NCBI GenBank assembly: GCA_023432655.1
Contig: JAEYUK010000169.1
Coordinates: forward strand, 1-9,105
DNA: 9,105 nucleotides
Source: Pseudomonadota bacterium
Lineage (GTDB): Bacteria > Bdellovibrionota > Bacteriovoracia > Bacteriovoracales > Bacteriovoracaceae
Reading direction: 5' to 3'
Shown: positions 6,254 through 9,105 of the stretch, one piece after another
Numbering within the stretch: the stretch's first letter is position 1
Layout of the letters: every line of letters begins with the position of its first letter
The notes under the pieces: model-generated
The model's input: only the letters and a program-made list of their open reading frames with translations
Database searches by the model: none
What the model was told of the DNA's origin: nothing
Program-made: the position numbers and the translations under genes

Positions 6254-6712
6254 TTAAAAGCGCAGAAATGTGCCAGTTGCCGCACCTTGTTTAAAAGTTA
6301 CTACCTCGTAACTTTCTTGGTAAGGTCCTTCCATGCCTGGAGAGCCCATAGGCATGCCTGGAACTGAAATTCCATCTACTTTTGAGGGCTTCTCAGTAAG
6401 TAATTTGTTAATCGCACTCGCGGGAACATGACCTTCAATGACGTAGCCATCCACCACAGCAGTGTGGCAAGAACTTAGATTACGGGGAACATTAAATTTA
6501 TCTTTCAGAGGCGTCACATCATCCACCACAACTGCGTTTGCGATAAAGCCGTTTTTCTCAAGATGACTAATCCATTTTTTGCAACAGCCGCAGGTCGGAG
6601 AATGATAAACTGTAATCTCCTTCGCCTGTACGCTGGAACTCGTCTTCATTTGATAAAAAGCACCAGCTAAGATAATTCCCAGACCCATAAGAACAAGTTT
6701 CATCTTTTTCAT
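6254..6712 (-). CDS. DUF411 (CopG-like) periplasmic metal-binding protein
   Basis: With the start chosen here the protein has 152 residues: signal peptide 1-30 (MKKMKLVLMGLGIILAG... ending VQA before K31) and a DUF411 domain. The family motifs are all present: SPTCGCCKKW with C41, C43 and C44, SSCHTAV with C82 and H83, GHVP (94-97) and PGMPMGSPGME (118-128). DUF411 proteins sit in copper and silver resistance loci, and CopG of this family is a periplasmic copper-binding, redox-active protein with a thioredoxin-like fold. I prefer the ATG at 6712 because AAGGA lies seven bases upstream and it gives a normal signal peptide. An in-frame ATG at 6727 overlaps the previous stop as TAATG and would add five residues. 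A longer open frame reaches 6811 but lies inside the preceding gene. It is the fourth gene of the metal operon. Confidence 0.93.
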   Translation of the reverse strand: MKKMKLVLMGLGIILAGAFYQMKTSSSVQAKEITVYHSPTCGCCKKWISHLEKNGFIANAVVVDDVTPLKDKFNVPRNLSSCHTAVVDGYVIEGHVPASAINKLLTEKPSKVDGISVPGMPMGSPGMEGPYQESYEVVTFKQGAATGTFLRF

Positions 6713-6726
6713 AAGGTCATCCTTCA

Positions 6727-7113
6727 TTAAAGAACATGCGGTAAAATAAAGGCGTAAAAGGCCCCTACAACATTTATCCCAAGAGAAATCCAGAAAATGG
6801 GTTTGGCCCAACTTTTAGCTTTCTCACAATCTTCTTTTTTATCAATTGGGCAAACTCTCGTGGCGCCGTATCTTTGTCCTACATAAGAGAGTCCCAACAT
6901 AAAAAAACTTGCTCCGAAAACAATTTCCTTATTCTCGGAAAGCCAGATCAGTTGGGGGAAGTTACCCAGGAAGGATGCCAGCGTGGCGCCAAATCCCATT
7001 AACACAAGGGTTGAAGGGATAGCACAACAAATGAGCGTTCCAAAGGATCCAAACAAACCGGCCCAGCTCAGAACAGAATGAACGATTTTATTTTCTTTCA
7101 ATGCTGGCAACAT
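6727..7113 (-). CDS. MerT/MerC-like membrane protein, putative metal transporter
   Basis: A 128-residue inner-membrane protein with about four hydrophobic helices: roughly residues 13-33, 34-52, 64-80 and 104-125. A vicinal C29-C30 followed by AIP lies in the first helix, as in mercuric transport proteins of the MerT/MerC type, where this pair accepts metal from the periplasm. A second pair, C88 and C96, lies in the loop before the last helix (VCPIDKKEDC), also as in MerT-like proteins. It follows a MerP-like secreted HMA protein, the MerP-MerT gene order reversed. Because no mercuric reductase is present and copA and DUF411 flank it, copper or another soft metal is a better guess than mercury. 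Its ATG at 7113 lies 26 bases inside the HMA gene, with AGGAG nine bases upstream; no other start is available nearby. Family placement is by motif only. Confidence 0.72.
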   Translation of the reverse strand: MLPALKENKIVHSVLSWAGLFGSFGTLICCAIPSTLVLMGFGATLASFLGNFPQLIWLSENKEIVFGASFFMLGLSYVGQRYGATRVCPIDKKEDCEKAKSWAKPIFWISLGINVVGAFYAFILPHVL

Positions 7114-7360
7114 TATAGCCTGCTCCTGTGATAATTTTAGTTATGCGCTCATCATCCAGATCAAGATTATCTTTGGTTGAAATGGATACAACTTTATTAT
7201 CCAAATCAACTTTAATCGAACTCACTTCTGAAACTTCTTTAAACTTTTTTTCGATACCTTGAGCACAAAGTGAGCAAACCATTCCGTTAACTTTAACTGT
7301 AATATCCTTCGCAAAGGCCGTTCCACTTAACAATAAACACACCAACAACAATTTTTTCAT
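7088..7360 (-). CDS. Secreted HMA-domain protein, MerP-like
   Basis: A 90-residue protein: signal peptide 1-17 (MKKLLLVCLLLSGTAFA) and one heavy-metal-associated domain, residues 18-90. The metal site is GMVCSLCAQGIEK with C29 and C32, and the domain ends with the usual GAGYNV segment. The fold is the ferredoxin-like beta-alpha-beta-beta-alpha-beta of MerP, CopZ and Atx1. Because it is exported it corresponds to MerP, a periplasmic metal carrier, and not to cytosolic CopZ. I chose the ATG at 7360 because GAGGAG lies four bases upstream and it gives a clean signal peptide; an in-frame ATG at 7372 overlaps the previous stop as TAATG. Its 3' end overlaps the MerT-like start by 26 bases, pointing to a shared transcript and a functional pair. 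Confidence 0.9.
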   Translation of the reverse strand: MKKLLLVCLLLSGTAFAKDITVKVNGMVCSLCAQGIEKKFKEVSEVSSIKVDLDNKVVSISTKDNLDLDDERITKIITGAGYNVASIERK

Positions 7361-7371
7361 AACTCTCCTCA

Positions 7372-8004
7372 TTACATATGTACCATTAAATTTAGCATCC
7401 ATTCACCACGGGTACTTGAGCCCATTTCCCATAAAACATTATGATAAAAAAATCTCAAGAGCGGTGTAATGGTAACAGTCTTGTCGATATCCGGAGTATA
7501 CATGGCCTGGACCATAAACCAGGTTTGCAACTGATCAAAAGGCGTCTCTTTTGGAGAAAAGCCGACTCTCGCCTGAGTCATCCCAATGTCGGTGACGGCC
7601 GGTGAATTAAACTGATAGTGTTTTAAGGCCACAAACAAGTTTCTTGTTTCCCAATCCACTTCGGCTCCCGCCATATAAGCTTCACGGGTGTCACGTTTTT
7701 CCAGCTCTGAATCTGCCACTCCAATCCCAGACAACAAATAGATATTTGACTGATAGTCTTCCCCATTTTTTCGCCATAATAAGTGATTCAATCGGGCAAG
7801 GCCGATTTCAGTATTTTTATCATCTTTGGTGAAACGCCAGTGATTTATCCCCGTGGCCCATTTGTTACTGTATGAATAAAGAATTTGATTATCAGAATAA
7901 CCTTCCATATTGGATGAACTAACAACGATACCGTCTTCAAAAATCACCGGGTGACCCCACGCTATATTTGTTAGTGCGAGAGTTACCAACAAAAACCACT
8001 TCAT
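7372..8004 (-). CDS. Predicted outer-membrane beta-barrel in metal operon, unknown
   Basis: A 210-residue exported protein with signal peptide 1-17 (MKWFLLVTLALTNIAWG, cleavage before H18). The mature part has no long hydrophobic helix but many alternating polar and hydrophobic segments rich in Trp, Tyr and Phe (for example NQILYSYSNKWATGINHW, RNLFVALKHYQF, TPLLRFFYHNVLWEMG). These fit short transmembrane beta-strands of a small outer-membrane barrel. The last strand ends LNLMVHM, not the classical terminal Phe, so folding as a true barrel is not certain. I do not recognise a named family. AAGGAG lies five bases before the ATG. It is the first gene of the operon, facing copA, and its stop overlaps a possible start of the HMA gene as TAATG. 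By position it may move metal across, or sense it at, the outer membrane. Confidence 0.72.
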   Translation of the reverse strand: MKWFLLVTLALTNIAWGHPVIFEDGIVVSSSNMEGYSDNQILYSYSNKWATGINHWRFTKDDKNTEIGLARLNHLLWRKNGEDYQSNIYLLSGIGVADSELEKRDTREAYMAGAEVDWETRNLFVALKHYQFNSPAVTDIGMTQARVGFSPKETPFDQLQTWFMVQAMYTPDIDKTVTITPLLRFFYHNVLWEMGSSTRGEWMLNLMVHM

Positions 8005-8094
8005 TACATCTCCTTATTCATAAAAAATACAGTTCTGATTCCTATGACGTTTGAAGAGAGAAATTTGTGACATGGTTCATTTTTTTTTAAATTA

Positions 8095-8125
8095 TTGGCC
8101 TCTCTCCCTCTGAAAGATCTATAAT
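8095..8125 (+). promoter_or_regulatory. Candidate copA promoter with MerR-type 19-bp spacer
   Basis: TTGGCC (8095-8100) and a perfect TATAAT (8120-8125) are separated by 19 bases. This is longer than the usual 17 and typical of MerR/CueR-activated metal-efflux promoters. The spacer has only a loose dyad (CTCTC on the left, GAAAG on the right), so a CueR-like site is possible but not clear. A start near 8132 leaves about 16 bases of leader containing AAGGA before the ATG at 8148. An alternative, TTGTGA (8065-8070) with TAAATT (8088-8093) at 17 bases, is weaker at -10. Confidence 0.45.
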
Positions 8126-8147
8126 GGACCAAAATAAGGATATAAAA

Positions 8148-9105
8148 ATGGACCACAAAATTACCCTTGATATTAAAGGCATGACTTGCGCTTCTTGTGT
8201 TAACCGAGTTGAAAAAGCTTTGAAGAAACATGAAGGGGTGATTAATGCATCAGTTAACCTTGCAACAGAAAAAGCGAGCATAGATTACAATGATAAAAAA
8301 ATCAGTACCACTCAACTTGTAGAAATCGTCTCGAAGGCGGGATATGAAGCGTTTTTACCTGAGAAGAGACCTATCCAAAACAAGGAAGCAGAAATAAAAA
8401 AAGAAAAAATTATCGTTCTTCTGGCAATTCTTCTCACGTTACCCTTATCTCTCCCTATGATCTTTCAACCATTCGGTTATCACTTAATGCCTTCCCCTTG
8501 GATCCAGCTCCTTTTGGCCACCCCTATTCAGTTTATTTTTGGGGCAAGATTCTATAAGTCCGCCTGGAGTGCCATCAAGGCAAGAACCGGGAATATGGAG
8601 CTATTAGTTGCCATAGGAACTTCGGCGGCCTATGGACTGAGTCTTTATATTCTCTACAAAAATTTCGAACATCTTCAGCACCATATGCCACACCTCTACT
8701 TCGAAGCTTCAGCGATGGTGATAACTCTGATTCTTTTAGGGAAATATCTAGAGACCCGGGCCAAGCAACAAACCACAGCAGCGATCAAGGCGTTAGAAGC
8801 TTTAAAAGCGACTACTGCGAGAGTCATCAGAAACAATGAGGAAATCGAACTTCCTATAGAGAAATTGCAGCTAAAAGATCTCGTCTTGATTAGACCTGGT
8901 GAAAGAATCCCTGTAGACGGCATCATCATTAAAGGCATTTCTCAAATTGATGAAGCACTCATTACCGGGGAAAGCCTCCCCGTTATGAAAAATCCCACCG
9001 ACCATGTGGTAGGCGGATCCATTAATGGTGACGGCGTCCTTCAGGTTGAAGTCACGGCCCTTGGTACCGAGACGATGCTTTCAAAAATTATCCGCATGGT
9101 GCAAG
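8148..9105 (+). CDS. copA: CopA-type Cu+-exporting P1B ATPase, 5' part
   Basis: The frame runs from ATG 8148 past the window end, giving the first 319 residues. Residues 1-70 form one N-terminal HMA domain with the metal site GMTCASC (C14, C17) and the closing GYEAF. Helices follow at about 87-106 and 112-135 (the first pair found in P1B pumps), then 150-171 and 184-203, with a His-containing outside loop HLQHHMPH. The actuator domain begins at ARAKQQTTAAIKALEAL and carries PGERIPVDG and the dephosphorylation motif TGES (T273-S276) within DEALITGES. This layout is that of CopA pumps that expel Cu+ (or Ag+) from the cytosol. The CPC metal site and DKTGT phosphorylation site lie beyond the window. 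AAGGA sits seven bases before 8148. The in-frame ATG at 8124 overlaps the -10 box and is rejected. Confidence 0.95.
   Translation, partial: MDHKITLDIKGMTCASCVNRVEKALKKHEGVINASVNLATEKASIDYNDKKISTTQLVEIVSKAGYEAFLPEKRPIQNKEAEIKKEKIIVLLAILLTLPLSLPMIFQPFGYHLMPSPWIQLLLATPIQFIFGARFYKSAWSAIKARTGNMELLVAIGTSAAYGLSLYILYKNFEHLQHHMPHLYFEASAMVITLILLGKYLETRAKQQTTAAIKALEALKATTARVIRNNEEIELPIEKLQLKDLVLIRPGERIPVDGIIIKGISQIDEALITGESLPVMKNPTDHVVGGSINGDGVLQVEVTALGTETMLSKIIRMVQ

Noticed and set aside
6713..6811. Longer DUF411 protein starting at 6811
   Set aside because: The added residues are the MerT-like coding region read in another frame, and a proper signal peptide starts only at 6712.
6727..7360. Mercury resistance operon
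   Set aside because: MerP- and MerT-like proteins are present, but no merA or merR is visible and the neighbours are copper-type genes, so mercury is not supported.
8124..8147. Earlier in-frame ATG for copA at 8124
   Set aside because: It overlaps the TATAAT -10 box, has no good ribosome binding site and adds a charged stretch not needed by the HMA domain; AAGGA points to 8148.
8004..8281. Minus-strand frames over the copA 5' region
   Set aside because: They are antisense to the HMA domain of copA, with no recognisable product.

Overview
The window is compact, moderately AT-rich bacterial DNA with short intergenic gaps and overlapping genes. Many products carry Sec signal peptides or are integral membrane proteins, which fits a Gram-negative, diderm cell. 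A chemotaxis gene with a sigma-28-like promoter suggests motility. My best guess is a member of the Bdellovibrionota (Bacteriovorax/Peredibacter-like), but that is an impression from gene style and not proof. I see no rRNA, tRNA, CRISPR, insertion sequence or phage gene.

Left part (1-2120): the 3' end of an NADPH-dependent FMN reductase (+) meets a CheW gene (-) tail to tail with three bases between stops. Upstream of cheW lies a Bcr/CflA-type MFS drug exporter (-). Middle part (2138-4334): four minus-strand genes probably run as one unit: a YhbW-like luciferase-family monooxygenase, an aldo/keto reductase (4-base ATGA overlap), a 66-residue two-helix membrane protein, then the Bcr/CflA exporter. 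The small membrane gene starts inside a perfect 12-bp hairpin whose loop holds its ribosome binding site. A 39-codon gene for a one-helix membrane protein (4479-4598, +) diverges from yhbW.

Right part (4595-9105): a metal-handling region, most likely for copper. A CopA-type P1B ATPase (+, cut by the window end) diverges from a minus-strand operon encoding a predicted outer-membrane beta-barrel, a secreted MerP-like HMA protein, a MerT/MerC-like four-helix membrane protein with a Cys-Cys pair, and a DUF411 (CopG-like) periplasmic protein. Further along on the same strand are a secreted protein of unknown function ending at a strong terminator, then a YceI-family protein and a His-rich DUF3347 protein as a two-gene unit. 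Together these give cytosolic Cu+ export (CopA), periplasmic metal binding (HMA, DUF411, DUF3347) and a possible membrane path (MerT-like, barrel). No merA, merR, cueR or csoR is present in the window.

The most interesting items are the start-codon hairpin, the unusual MerP/MerT-like plus DUF411 plus barrel set facing copA, two junctions with a TAATG followed by a second in-frame start, a MerR-type long-spacer promoter before copA, and a palindrome before the YceI gene.
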